Origin: Desulfuromonadaceae bacterium
GTDB lineage: Bacteria > Desulfobacterota > Desulfuromonadia > Desulfuromonadales > Geopsychrobacteraceae
Direction: 5' to 3'
DNA: 9,866 bases
Assembly (NCBI GenBank): GCA_030639985.1
Contig: DAOWKG010000047.1
Coordinates: 1 to 9,866, forward strand
Shown here: positions 1 to 7,011 of the stretch, piece by piece
How positions within the stretch are numbered: the first letter of the stretch is position 1
Layout: each line of letters begins with the position of its first letter
Notes under the pieces: generated by a model
Told to the model about the DNA's origin: nothing
Seen by the model: only the letters and a program-made list of their open reading frames with translations
Databases searched by the model: none
Position numbers and translations under genes: made by a program

Positions 1-104
1 AAAAGGCGCTGGCACAATACTGCAATCAAACCGAAATTGCCGCCGCCCTTAAGGTTAATCAGTCAACCATTGCCCGAAAATTAAAAAAATACGGCTTAAA
101 ATGA
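1..104 (+). CDS. C-terminal end of a Fis-type HTH transcriptional regulator (partial)
   Basis: The window opens inside a gene whose last 33 complete codons (from base 3) end in TGA at 102-104. The visible residues include QTEIAAALKVNQSTIARKLK followed by KYGLK. This is a Fis-type helix-turn-helix: a first helix (TEIAAAL), a turn (KVNQ) and a recognition helix (STIARKLKKYGL). The same ending is typical of TyrR/PhhR- and NtrC-like activators of sigma-54 RNA polymerase. The AAA+ and sensor domains lie outside the window, so the signal sensed is unknown. A -24/-12 promoter match lies about 180 bp downstream, ahead of the proline-degradation genes. I infer that this protein activates them, perhaps in response to proline or another amino acid. 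The DNA-binding fold is clear; membership of the sigma-54 activator class is likely but not proven. Confidence 0.8.
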   Translation, partial: KALAQYCNQTEIAAALKVNQSTIARKLKKYGLK

Positions 105-125
105 TTTTATCCCGCCAACCGTCAC

Positions 126-141
126 TATGCGCAATTGCATA
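126..141. promoter_or_regulatory. Candidate upstream activator site (inverted repeat)
   Basis: TATGC-GCAATT-GCATA is an inverted repeat with perfect 5-bp arms around a 6-bp spacer. It lies about 140 bp upstream of the -24 element of the pruA promoter, within the usual distance of enhancer sites for sigma-54 activators. It also sits directly after the regulator gene. The stretch from 190 to 260 is very AT-rich. It contains a loose IHF-like element near 244-256 (ATCAA, 4 nt, TAA), which could help bend DNA between the site and the promoter. Binding by the neighbouring regulator is inferred only. Confidence 0.35.
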
Positions 142-279
142 ATAGCAAAGCAAATCGACTCTCCATGCCACTAACATCTCTCAAAACCAATTCTTAATCA
201 TTTTTAAAATATTTTTTTCTATCGATTTATCCGGTACTTACAGATCAAAATTTAAACGTTCTAGCCATTAAAACAGGGT

Positions 280-296
280 TTGGCATTTCTGTTGCT
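280..296 (+). promoter_or_regulatory. Sigma-54 (-24/-12) promoter for pruA
   Basis: TTGGCATTTCTGTTGCT matches the RpoN consensus YTGGCACGNNNNTTGCW in the key positions. It has TTGGCA at the -24 element, TTGCT at the -12 element, and the invariant GG (282-283) and GC (294-295) separated by exactly 10 bases. The two bases after TGGCA differ from the consensus. Transcription would begin near 307, giving a leader of about 55 nt before the pruA start at 364. The preceding Fis-type regulator tail supports a sigma-54-dependent activator acting here. Confidence 0.7.
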
Positions 297-363
297 ATAG
301 TTAAGAACCGTCAAAGTTCAATACGACAAACATTACACCTACGTAAGATACAAGGAGAATTCA

Positions 364-2013
364 ATGTCAGTTCTAAATAATGCAGCGATAAAAATACCTT
401 TCCCCCAAAATGAACCAGTTCTTTCATACGCCCCCGGCACTCCCGAACGGCAAAAAATAAAAGATACTCTGGCAGAACTGAAATCCAAACAAATTGAGGT
501 TCCCCTGATTATTGGCGGTAAGGAAATTCGTACCGGCAATCTGGCTAAAATTGCCTGCCCTCATGATCATTCAATTGAACTGGGCAGTTACCATAAGGCC
601 GGTGCCAAAGAGGTCCAAATGGCAATTGATGCCGCTATGGCTGCTAAACCGGTGTGACAAGGTCTGCGCTGGGAAGAACGAGCTTCAATCTTTCTGAAAG
701 CAGCGGATTTGCTGGCAGGGCCGTACCGATTCCTGATCAATGCGGCTACCATGCTCAATATCAGCAAAAGTCCCTTTCAAGCTGAGATCGATGCCGCTTG
801 TGAGCTGATCGATTTTTTGCGTTTCAATGTTTACTTTGCGCAGGAAATCTATGCGGATCAACCCCTTCACTCTCCTTCACCGATTTGGAACTATGTTCAG
901 CATCGCCCGCTGGAAGGGTTTGTCTTTGCCGTTGCGCCGTTTAACTTCACCGCAATTGCCGGCAATCTACCCACAGCACCAGCCATTATGGGCAATACGG
1001 TGGTCTGGAAACCGGCATCGTCAGCAGTATATGCCCCTTACTACTTCATGAAACTGCTTCAAGAAGCAGGGTTACCCGATGGCGTTATCAACTTTGTGCC
1101 TGGTTCCGGCAGTGATGTCGGTAATGTCTGTCTCGACAGCCCCGATTTTAACGGCATCCATTTCACTGGCAGCACCCCGGTATTTCAGAGTATGTGGAAA
1201 CAAATCGGCACCAACATTGCTGAAGACAAATATAAAACCTACCCCCGCATTGTTGGCGAAACTGGCGGTAAAGATTTTGTCTTTGCCCATGCCTCTGCCG
1301 ATGTTAAAGCCCTCGCAACCGGAATAGTACGTGGTGCTTTTGAGTATCAGGGACAAAAATGTTCCGCTGCCTCCCGTGCCTATATCCCCGAATCACTCTG
1401 GAACCCGGTCATGGCAGAGCTCAAAGCCCAAACCGGGCGAATCAAAATGGGTGACGTCAGCGATTTTGGTAATTTCTTTAATGCCGTTATCGACAAAGGG
1501 GCATTCAAAACTATCACTGAATACATTGATTACGCAGCTGCGGCCAAGGATGCTGAGATTGTCATTGGTGGTGGCTACGATGACAGTAAAGGTTTTTTTA
1601 TCGAACCAACCATCATCACAACCACCAATCCCCACTTCAAAACCATGGAAGAAGAAATCTTTGGCCCGGTAATGACGATGTACTGCTACAAGGATGACGA
1701 CTACGAAGCAGCCCTGGAATTATGCGACCAGACCTCACCTTACAGCTTAACCGGAGCCATTTTTGCGCAAGATCGCCCGGCAATCAGTCTCGCCCTGGCG
1801 AAACTCGAGAATGCATCAGGTAACTTCTACATCAACGACAAACCAACCGGTGCCGTTGTTGGGCAACAACCTTTCGGTGGTGGTCGAGCCTCAGGTACCA
1901 ATGACAAAGCTGGCAGTAAACAGAATTTGATGCGCTGGGCTTCGGTACGCGCAATCAAAGAAAACTTCGTGCCACCGCAGACATTTGAATATCCCTTTAT
2001 GGATGAGGAATAG
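364..2013 (+). pseudogene. pruA: L-glutamate gamma-semialdehyde (1-pyrroline-5-carboxylate) dehydrogenase with in-frame TGA at codon 98
   Basis: This gene encodes an ALDH4-type NAD+-dependent enzyme that oxidises P5C/glutamate semialdehyde to glutamate, the second step of proline breakdown in the cytoplasm. The start has a good ribosome site (AAGGAG at 352-357, 6-nt gap). Read through, it is 549 residues, a normal family length. It resembles mitochondrial ALDH4A1 from start to finish, including NEPVL near the N-terminus, FLKAADLLAGPYR, PFNFTAI (~192-198), FTGS (~267-270), catalytic Glu299 in GETGGK, nucleophile Cys333 in GQKCSAASR, EIFGPV (~431) and QQPFGGGRASGTNDK near the end. The one defect is TGA at 655-657, in frame on both sides with no frameshift. 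It falls where the family has Trp (KEW in human ALDH4A1), so a single TGG-to-TGA change explains it. The cause may be a real nonsense mutation, a sequencing error or programmed readthrough. TGA is an ordinary stop in several neighbouring genes, so general recoding is unlikely. Restart at Met116 (709) would lose part of the NAD-binding domain. Confidence 0.9.
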
Positions 2014-2020
2014 GACAATA

Positions 2021-2052
2021 CCCCCTCTCGGCATAACTGCCGGGAGGGTTTT
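2021..2052 (+). terminator. Hairpin between pruA and the proline dehydrogenase gene
   Basis: CCCTCTCGGCA (2023-2033) pairs with TGCCGGGAGGG (2038-2048) to give an 11-bp stem with one G-U pair and the tetraloop TAAC. A short run of four T follows. It starts 10 nt after the pruA stop. The stem is strong, but the T run is short, so it may terminate partially, stabilise the upstream mRNA, or lower expression of the following gene. Confidence 0.65.
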
Positions 2053-2087
2053 CAACCAGATCCATCTCATTCCGAGCGAGGCATAAA

Positions 2088-2996
2088 ATGTCACTATTTG
2101 ATTACGCAGTTTCAAAAACCATCATGTATGTACCAAAACCGATTGTCAGCCCCTTTGCCAAAGGCTATATTGCCGGGTCGCAGTTGGCTGACGCCATCCG
2201 TGTCACCAAAGATTTAAATCGACAGGGGATGATGACCACCATCGATATTTTGGGTGAATTCATCACCGATTTTGATCAAGCGATTGCATTCAAAAATGAT
2301 GGCCTCGAAATTCTACGCTCCATTGCGCAGGAAAAGCTTGATAGCAACCTGTCGATCAAACCAACCCAAATGGGGTTATTACTCGATGAAGAACTGTGTT
2401 TTGATCTCATCTATGAACTGGTCGCCGAAGCTAAAAAACTGGATAATTTCGTCCGCATAGATATTGAAGATGTTCCGGTTACCGACGTCACCTTCAAATT
2501 TTTCCGTAAATTGCGCGACGAATTCCCCGGCCATGTCGGCACTGCCCTGCAGAGTTATCTCCGCCGCACACCGCAAGATGTTATTGATCTGGCTGACGGC
2601 TCCCAAAACTATCGCCTCTGCAAGGGGATATATATTGAATCCCGCAAAGATGCCTGGAAAAATCCCCAGGCAGTCAATGGCAATTTCATGGCAGCACTGG
2701 AACTACTCTTTAAACAGGGCGCCTATGTTGGAATTGCCACCCATGACGAACTATTGATATTTGAAGCGATGAAACTAATTCGTGAATTGGATCTCAAACC
2801 CCACCAATACGAATTCCAAATGTTGCTCGGAGTAGACGAAGAGCTACGTGAAATCATTCTGGCGGCTGGACATAGATTACGCATTTATGTCCCCTACGGC
2901 GAAGACTGGCTCCCCTATTCTAAACGCCGCCTCAAAGAAAACCCAACCATTGCCAAGCATGCTTTGAAACAACTATTGGGTATCAATAAGCACTGA
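2088..2996 (+). CDS. Proline dehydrogenase (monofunctional, FAD-dependent)
   Basis: This gene catalyses the first step of proline breakdown: FAD-linked oxidation of L-proline to 1-pyrroline-5-carboxylate, with electrons passed to the respiratory chain. At 302 residues it matches the one-domain PRODH seen in Deinococcus, Thermus and Bacillus, rather than the large bifunctional PutA. Barrel motifs appear in order: SIKPTQMG (89-96), RIDIED (123-128), GTALQSYLRR (151-160), RLCKG (176-180), ATHD (217-220), EFQMLLG (242-248) and RIYVPYGEDWLPY followed by SKRRLKENP (265-286). The Tyr277, Arg280-Arg281 and Glu284-Asn285 pattern is the proline-binding signature of the last helix. There is no signal peptide, so it is probably cytoplasmic or at the inner membrane face. 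The start has GAGG at 2078-2081. It follows pruA by 74 nt and a hairpin, so it is probably co-transcribed by readthrough. It is sometimes named putB or fadM in other organisms. Confidence 0.95.
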   Translation: MSLFDYAVSKTIMYVPKPIVSPFAKGYIAGSQLADAIRVTKDLNRQGMMTTIDILGEFITDFDQAIAFKNDGLEILRSIAQEKLDSNLSIKPTQMGLLLDEELCFDLIYELVAEAKKLDNFVRIDIEDVPVTDVTFKFFRKLRDEFPGHVGTALQSYLRRTPQDVIDLADGSQNYRLCKGIYIESRKDAWKNPQAVNGNFMAALELLFKQGAYVGIATHDELLIFEAMKLIRELDLKPHQYEFQMLLGVDEELREIILAAGHRLRIYVPYGEDWLPYSKRRLKENPTIAKHALKQLLGINKH

Positions 2997-3043
2997 TTAC
3001 TTTTTATGCCATTAACTGGCGGCATCAAAGTCCAACAATTTGA

Positions 3044-3072
3044 TTGACCGGACAAGCTGTCACAGGTAGTTT
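3044..3072 (+). promoter_or_regulatory. Possible sigma-70 promoter upstream of livK
   Basis: TTGACC (3044-3049) and TAGTTT (3067-3072) are separated by 17 bp in the 116-bp gap before the binding-protein gene. The -35 match is good and the -10 match poor. A separate promoter for the transporter would make sense here, but this assignment is weak. Confidence 0.25.
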
Positions 3073-3081
3073 TTGTAAAAC

Positions 3082-3096
3082 ATTGTTTTCAACAAT
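3082..3096. repeat. Perfect inverted repeat in the livK leader
   Basis: ATTGTT-TTC-AACAAT has perfect 6-bp arms with a 3-bp spacer. It ends 5 nt before the AGGAGG ribosome site (3102-3107) of livK. It could be an operator for a dimeric repressor, or a small hairpin affecting translation. The pairing is all A-U except one G-C per arm, so an RNA hairpin would be weak. Confidence 0.35.
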
Positions 3097-3112
3097 CAAC
3101 TAGGAGGAACAC

Positions 3113-4243
3113 ATGAAAAGAACAATCCGTAACATGCTATTAACTCTCTGCGCTATCTCGATGATGGCAGGCCTGTCTTGGGCCGATACCCTCAAAGTTG
3201 GGGTACAAGCACCAATTACTGGTAGCTATGCTAATGAAGGTCAAGGGATCGAGAACGGTGTCCGCTTGATGGCGGAGCAAATCAACGCTAAAGGTGGCGT
3301 GATGGGCAAGCAGATTGAAGTTATCGCTTGCGACGATCAAGGGACTGCAATGGCCGCAGCAATCTGCGCCAAGGATCTAGTCAACAAGGGCGTTTCTATG
3401 GTGGTTGGCTCCTACACTTCCACTTGTGCCGAAGCAGCTCAGAAAACCTATTTTAAGGCTGGCGTATTGCAAACTTCTGATGGTACTGCCGACAGTTTGA
3501 CCGAGCACGGTTACTGGACATTCTTGCGTAACTCTTTCCCCAATAGTGCCGAAGCTGCCTTTGCTGCCAGTTACATGGTTAATGTCAAAAAATACCAGCG
3601 TATTGCAGTTATCTCAGATTTCTCCAGTTATGCAGCCGGTCTAGCCGAAGCAACTGTTGCTGAAATTAAAAAAGCTGGTGGCAACGTCGTTACTTACGCA
3701 AAAATCAAAGCTGGTGCACAAAACTTCACTCCCGTACTAACCAACATTAAATCAAAAAAGCCTGATGTGATTTTCTTTGCTGGTTACTATAGTGATGGTG
3801 GTCAACTGCGGTCACAACAGAAAGCTCTGAAAATCAACGCTGACTTCATCGGTGGCGATGCTAATGACAACCCAGATTTCGTTAAACTGGCTGGTTCAAA
3901 TGCTGAGGGTGCTTTTATCATAAACGTACCATCACCAGATGTTCTCCCCTACCCAATTGCTAAAACCTTCATCGCCGATTACCAGAAAAAATTCGGCTCC
4001 ATGCCCCCATCAATCTGGGGTCTGATGAACATTGATGGCATGCGTGCAATTATCCATGCCATGGAACACAATCAGAGCTTCGATACCAAAAAAGCGGCTG
4101 ACTATCTTCACAACATGGATAAGCCTCTTGATGGTATTACCGGGCAGATCTCTTTTGCTGCCGATGGTAACCGCAAGGGTGGTGCTTACGTCGTTAAGAG
4201 AATTACGGCAGATGGCTCTTATTCTAACGAATATGCGCAGTAA
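3113..4243 (+). CDS. livK: Periplasmic branched-chain-type amino-acid binding protein of ABC importer
   Basis: This is the high-affinity periplasmic receptor that delivers amino acids to the LivHM permease. It has 376 residues, usual for the family. The N-terminus MKRTIRNMLL is followed by a hydrophobic core and a likely signal peptidase site after LSWA (residue 24). The mature protein begins DTLKVGVQAPITGSYANEGQ, the classic start of the type I periplasmic fold (Peripla_BP_6). The family segments ACDDQGTAMAAA and VVGSYTSTCAEAAQ form part of the first lobe and ligand cleft. The start is well fixed by AGGAGG (3102-3107, 5-nt gap). The gene follows the proline catabolic pair and precedes the rest of the transporter, from which a strong terminator separates it; this is a common way to make the binding protein in excess. 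The ligand cannot be read from the sequence. Leucine/isoleucine/valine is the family default, but proline or another amino acid is plausible here. Confidence 0.93.
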   Translation: MKRTIRNMLLTLCAISMMAGLSWADTLKVGVQAPITGSYANEGQGIENGVRLMAEQINAKGGVMGKQIEVIACDDQGTAMAAAICAKDLVNKGVSMVVGSYTSTCAEAAQKTYFKAGVLQTSDGTADSLTEHGYWTFLRNSFPNSAEAAFAASYMVNVKKYQRIAVISDFSSYAAGLAEATVAEIKKAGGNVVTYAKIKAGAQNFTPVLTNIKSKKPDVIFFAGYYSDGGQLRSQQKALKINADFIGGDANDNPDFVKLAGSNAEGAFIINVPSPDVLPYPIAKTFIADYQKKFGSMPPSIWGLMNIDGMRAIIHAMEHNQSFDTKKAADYLHNMDKPLDGITGQISFAADGNRKGGAYVVKRITADGSYSNEYAQ

Positions 4244-4260
4244 GAACTCCTGATCTACCT

Positions 4261-4297
4261 AAGGGCGGGGGAGGTATATATCTCCCGCCCTTTTTTT
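4261..4297 (+). terminator. Strong intrinsic terminator after livK
   Basis: AAGGGCGGG at 4261-4269 pairs with CCCGCCCTT (4284-4292), a GC-rich stem of about 9 bp. The loop region around GTATATAT may extend the stem through a two-G bulge. The stem runs straight into seven T residues (4291-4297). It begins 17 nt after the livK stop and should end most transcripts there, letting only part continue into livHMGF. Confidence 0.9.
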
Positions 4298-4392
4298 ATC
4301 TCAAAATGCCGGCAGATGCGAGCAGATGACGCTGTAATTGTCGTCTCCTGGCTTCTGCATGGCAGTTTATTTACCCACACCGGAGTTTACTT

Positions 4393-5289
4393 ATGGATAT
4401 ATTTTTTCAGCAACTGGCAAACGGATTAACCATCGGCAGCATCTTTGCCTTGGTTGCCCTTGGCTACACCATGGTTTACGGGGTAATGAGGTTGATCAAC
4501 TTCGCCCATGGTGACATGGTTGCCGCCTCCGCCTTCGTCGGTTTGACCATCTATACGCAAGTTATGGGACAAGCCACTTCACTGGTAGCCGTAGTTGCTA
4601 TTTTTTTCCTCGCAGCAGTTGTCATGGCCGGTGTCGGCATCATCCTCGAACGCCTCGCTTATCGACCACTACGCGAAGCGCCACGATTATCGGCAGTAGT
4701 TTCAGCGCTGGGAGCAAGCTTGATGATTCAGAATGGCATCATGCTGATCTGGGGACCACAGATGCGGATCTTCCCCGAGCTGATTCCCAATATCTCCTGG
4801 GAAATTAACGGTGTGGTTATCAGTTTGATTCAAGTCCTCATCCTGACCTTATCATTGGCTCTGATGGTTGCCCTCTACCTTTTCGTTGAAAAAACCCGCA
4901 TGGGAGCAGCCATTCGAGCTAGCGCTATCGACCAGGATGCCGCTCGCCTGATGGGCATCAATGTTAACAAGATTATCGCAATAATCTTTATTATCGGCTC
5001 ATCGCTAGGTGCCGTTGGCGGTTTATTTATCGGGCTCTATTACCGTGGCATCACTTTCAATATGGGTTGGCAGTACGGTCTATATGCTTTTATTGCTGCA
5101 ATTCTGGGTGGTATTGGCAACATCCCCGGTGCCATGCTCGGCGGCATGTTGCTGGGTCTGTTCCAAGCGTTTATTGCTGGTTATGTTTCCAGTACCTGGG
5201 CCGATGCTTTCACTTTTATCCTGCTGATTTTGATATTGATTGTCCGTCCCACCGGTTTGCTTGGTGAGCGAGTTGCGGAGAAAGTCTGA
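4393..5289 (+). CDS. livH: Branched-chain amino-acid ABC transporter permease LivH
   Basis: This is one of the two inner-membrane permease subunits of the Liv importer, pairing with LivM to form the channel. It has 298 residues and is hydrophobic throughout, with about eight likely membrane segments. Family features include the N-terminal block GYTMVYGVMRLINFAHGDM (24-42), the cytoplasmic coupling loop RMGAAIRASAIDQDAARLMG (169-188), which contacts the ATPases, and LGGIGNIPGAMLGG (238-251). The C-terminus RPTGLLGE is typical. GGAG at 4382-4385 lies 7 nt before the ATG. The TGA stop overlaps the next start by one base. The 149-nt gap before it holds the livK terminator, two copies of GCAGATG 10 nt apart (4312 and 4322), and a weak sigma-54-like match near 4348-4364, so a weak separate promoter is possible. 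Confidence 0.95.
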   Translation: MDIFFQQLANGLTIGSIFALVALGYTMVYGVMRLINFAHGDMVAASAFVGLTIYTQVMGQATSLVAVVAIFFLAAVVMAGVGIILERLAYRPLREAPRLSAVVSALGASLMIQNGIMLIWGPQMRIFPELIPNISWEINGVVISLIQVLILTLSLALMVALYLFVEKTRMGAAIRASAIDQDAARLMGINVNKIIAIIFIIGSSLGAVGGLFIGLYYRGITFNMGWQYGLYAFIAAILGGIGNIPGAMLGGMLLGLFQAFIAGYVSSTWADAFTFILLILILIVRPTGLLGERVAEKV

Positions 5290-6245
5290 TGAATATTCTA
5301 AAACGCTACGGGTTACCTATCTTTCTCGTTGTTCTGCTGATATTACCCAACTTACTTGATCCCCGCTGGCAGGCGATTGCTATCACTTTTCTGATTTTTT
5401 CGGTAGTTGCCCTGTCAGAAGATATCGTTCTCGGTAAAGCGGGCATGTTCAACATGGGGCACGCCCTCTTTTTTGGGATGGGTGCCTACATAACTGCGAT
5501 TCTAAATTCCCAGTATGGTTGGCCGATTTTAGCTACTATTCCAGTCGCAGTGTTAGTACCCGCTCTTTTCGGAATCATATTTGCCGGACCAATAGTCCAC
5601 CTGCGTGGCGATTATCTTCTGGTAGTTACCATCGGCATCAATATCGTTTTTATTCAAGTCCTACAAAACAACCTGGGTGGCGTAACTGGTGGCCCTAACG
5701 GGATCTTTGGACTCGATGGTTTGAATCTGTTCGGTTGGCAGTTGACCAGTCAACTTTCAACCTACTACTTTGCCTTTATTGCCATGTTGGTAACCTTGGC
5801 AGTAATGAGAAATCTTGAAAAAAGTAAAGCCGGGCGGGCACTACATTACCTACGGGAAGATTCGCTGGCGTCCGAAAGTATCGGTATTAACACCCGCACC
5901 TACAAGATCTTCGCTTTTGGCCTTGGGGCTGGCTTAGCCGGACTTGCCGGAACCGTTTTCGCTACCCAGTATTCTGCCGTCAGCCCCGAAGCCTTCAACT
6001 TTATGCAGTCGGTGTTGTTCTTTAGTATCGTACTGGTAGGTGGATCATCGATTCCGGGAATTTTCCTCGGGGTCTTTGTCATGTTTATTCTCCCCGAAAT
6101 ATTCCGGGAATTTTCTACTTGGCGCTATTTTGTGTTTGGCTTTGCTATGATTCTGACGATGATCTTGCGCCCGCACGGTATCTGGCCAGCTTCTTTTGGA
6201 AAAATTCCCAAGTTTCTAATCAAGGACACTGATCATGGCGCATAA
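5289..6245 (+). CDS. livM: Branched-chain amino-acid ABC transporter permease LivM
   Basis: This is the second inner-membrane permease subunit, partner of LivH. It has 318 residues, the common length for the family; the E. coli protein is longer because of an N-terminal extension. It is hydrophobic with many membrane segments. Diagnostic blocks are LSEDIVLGKAGMFNMGHALF (42-61), LRGDYLLVVTIG (105-116), GGPNGIFGL (134-142), and the coupling loop SKAGRALHYLREDSLASESI (179-198) followed by GIN. The end RPHGIWP (294-300) is also typical. The start codon shares one base with the livH stop (TGATG), so translation is probably coupled. The end overlaps livG by 11 nt. Confidence 0.95.
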   Translation: MNILKRYGLPIFLVVLLILPNLLDPRWQAIAITFLIFSVVALSEDIVLGKAGMFNMGHALFFGMGAYITAILNSQYGWPILATIPVAVLVPALFGIIFAGPIVHLRGDYLLVVTIGINIVFIQVLQNNLGGVTGGPNGIFGLDGLNLFGWQLTSQLSTYYFAFIAMLVTLAVMRNLEKSKAGRALHYLREDSLASESIGINTRTYKIFAFGLGAGLAGLAGTVFATQYSAVSPEAFNFMQSVLFFSIVLVGGSSIPGIFLGVFVMFILPEIFREFSTWRYFVFGFAMILTMILRPHGIWPASFGKIPKFLIKDTDHGA

Positions 6246-7011
6246 TGAGTTGATCCTGACAAATGTAACCAAACGTTTTGGCGGACTAACAGCTGTCGAT
6301 GATCTTTCCTTTAACGTTGAAGATGGGCAAATTTACGGCATTATCGGCCCTAATGGGGCGGGCAAAACCACCGTATTTAACTGCATCACCGGCATCTATC
6401 AATCTGAAGAAGGCTCGGTTAAATGGCGCAATGAAGAGATCCGTGGCTTGACCCCTTACCAAATTGTCGATCGTGGTATCGTCCGTACCTTTCAAACCAT
6501 CCGGCTATTCAGTCAGATGTCGGTTGCCGAAAATATTATGAGTGGTCGCCATATCAAAAGTATGCAGAGTTGGTGGCACGGTATCATTCACACCCCCGCA
6601 TCCAGACGTGATGAATTGGCAAATTGGCATAAGGTTGAAGAGCAACTCGATTTTTTCAATTTAGGTGAGTTTGCTGCTACCCCAACGGGATCGCTCCCTT
6701 ATGGAATTCAGCGTCGAGTCGAAATGGCACGGGCAATGGCGGTTGAACCGACCCTATTGATCTTGGATGAACCGGCTGCGGGCTTGAACGACAAAGAAAC
6801 CCTCGAGTTGCTGGAAACCATATTTAAAATCCGTGATAAGGGGGTCACTGTTCTACTGATTGAACATGATATGGACATGGTAATGGAACTTACCGATTAT
6901 CTGACGGTAATAAATTTTGGTAAAAAAATTGCCGAAGGCACCCCTGCAGAGATTCAGAAAAACCCGGCGGTTATTGAAGCCTATCTGGGAAGTGAGGACG
7001 ACGATGAGTGA
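6235..7011 (+). CDS. livG: Branched-chain amino-acid ABC transporter ATPase LivG
   Basis: This is one of two cytoplasmic ATPases that power the importer. It has 258 residues. Motifs in order are Walker A GPNGAGKTT (38-46), Q-loop Gln87 in RTFQTIRLF, the signature loop LPYGIQRR (154-161), Walker B LLILDEP (174-180) and H-loop His211 in LIEHDMDMVMEL. The signature reads PYG rather than LSGG, which is normal for LivG (E. coli-type proteins have AYGQQRR). The C-terminal extension IAEGTPAEIQ with EAYLG is the usual branched-chain type. It ends in an acidic tail (EDDDE). AAGGA at 6222-6226 is the ribosome site, inside livM. Confidence 0.95.
   Translation: MAHNELILTNVTKRFGGLTAVDDLSFNVEDGQIYGIIGPNGAGKTTVFNCITGIYQSEEGSVKWRNEEIRGLTPYQIVDRGIVRTFQTIRLFSQMSVAENIMSGRHIKSMQSWWHGIIHTPASRRDELANWHKVEEQLDFFNLGEFAATPTGSLPYGIQRRVEMARAMAVEPTLLILDEPAAGLNDKETLELLETIFKIRDKGVTVLLIEHDMDMVMELTDYLTVINFGKKIAEGTPAEIQKNPAVIEAYLGSEDDDE

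Noticed and set aside
655..690. Selenocysteine insertion at the in-frame TGA, prompted by GGTCTGC just downstream, similar to the loop of the fdhF SECIS element.
   Set aside because: The GGTCTGC lies only about 4 nt after TGA, too close for a bacterial SECIS apical loop. I see no fitting stem, and the family has Trp, not Cys, at this position.
3006..3025. Hairpin ATGCC ... GGCAT after the proline dehydrogenase gene as a terminator.
   Set aside because: The stem is only 5 bp with a 10-nt loop, and no T run follows it on either strand.
6917..7003. Upstream in-frame extension of livF inside livG.
   Set aside because: It would overlap livG by about 95 nt and add residues absent from the family. 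The start at 7004 has a ribosome site and matches the family N-terminus.
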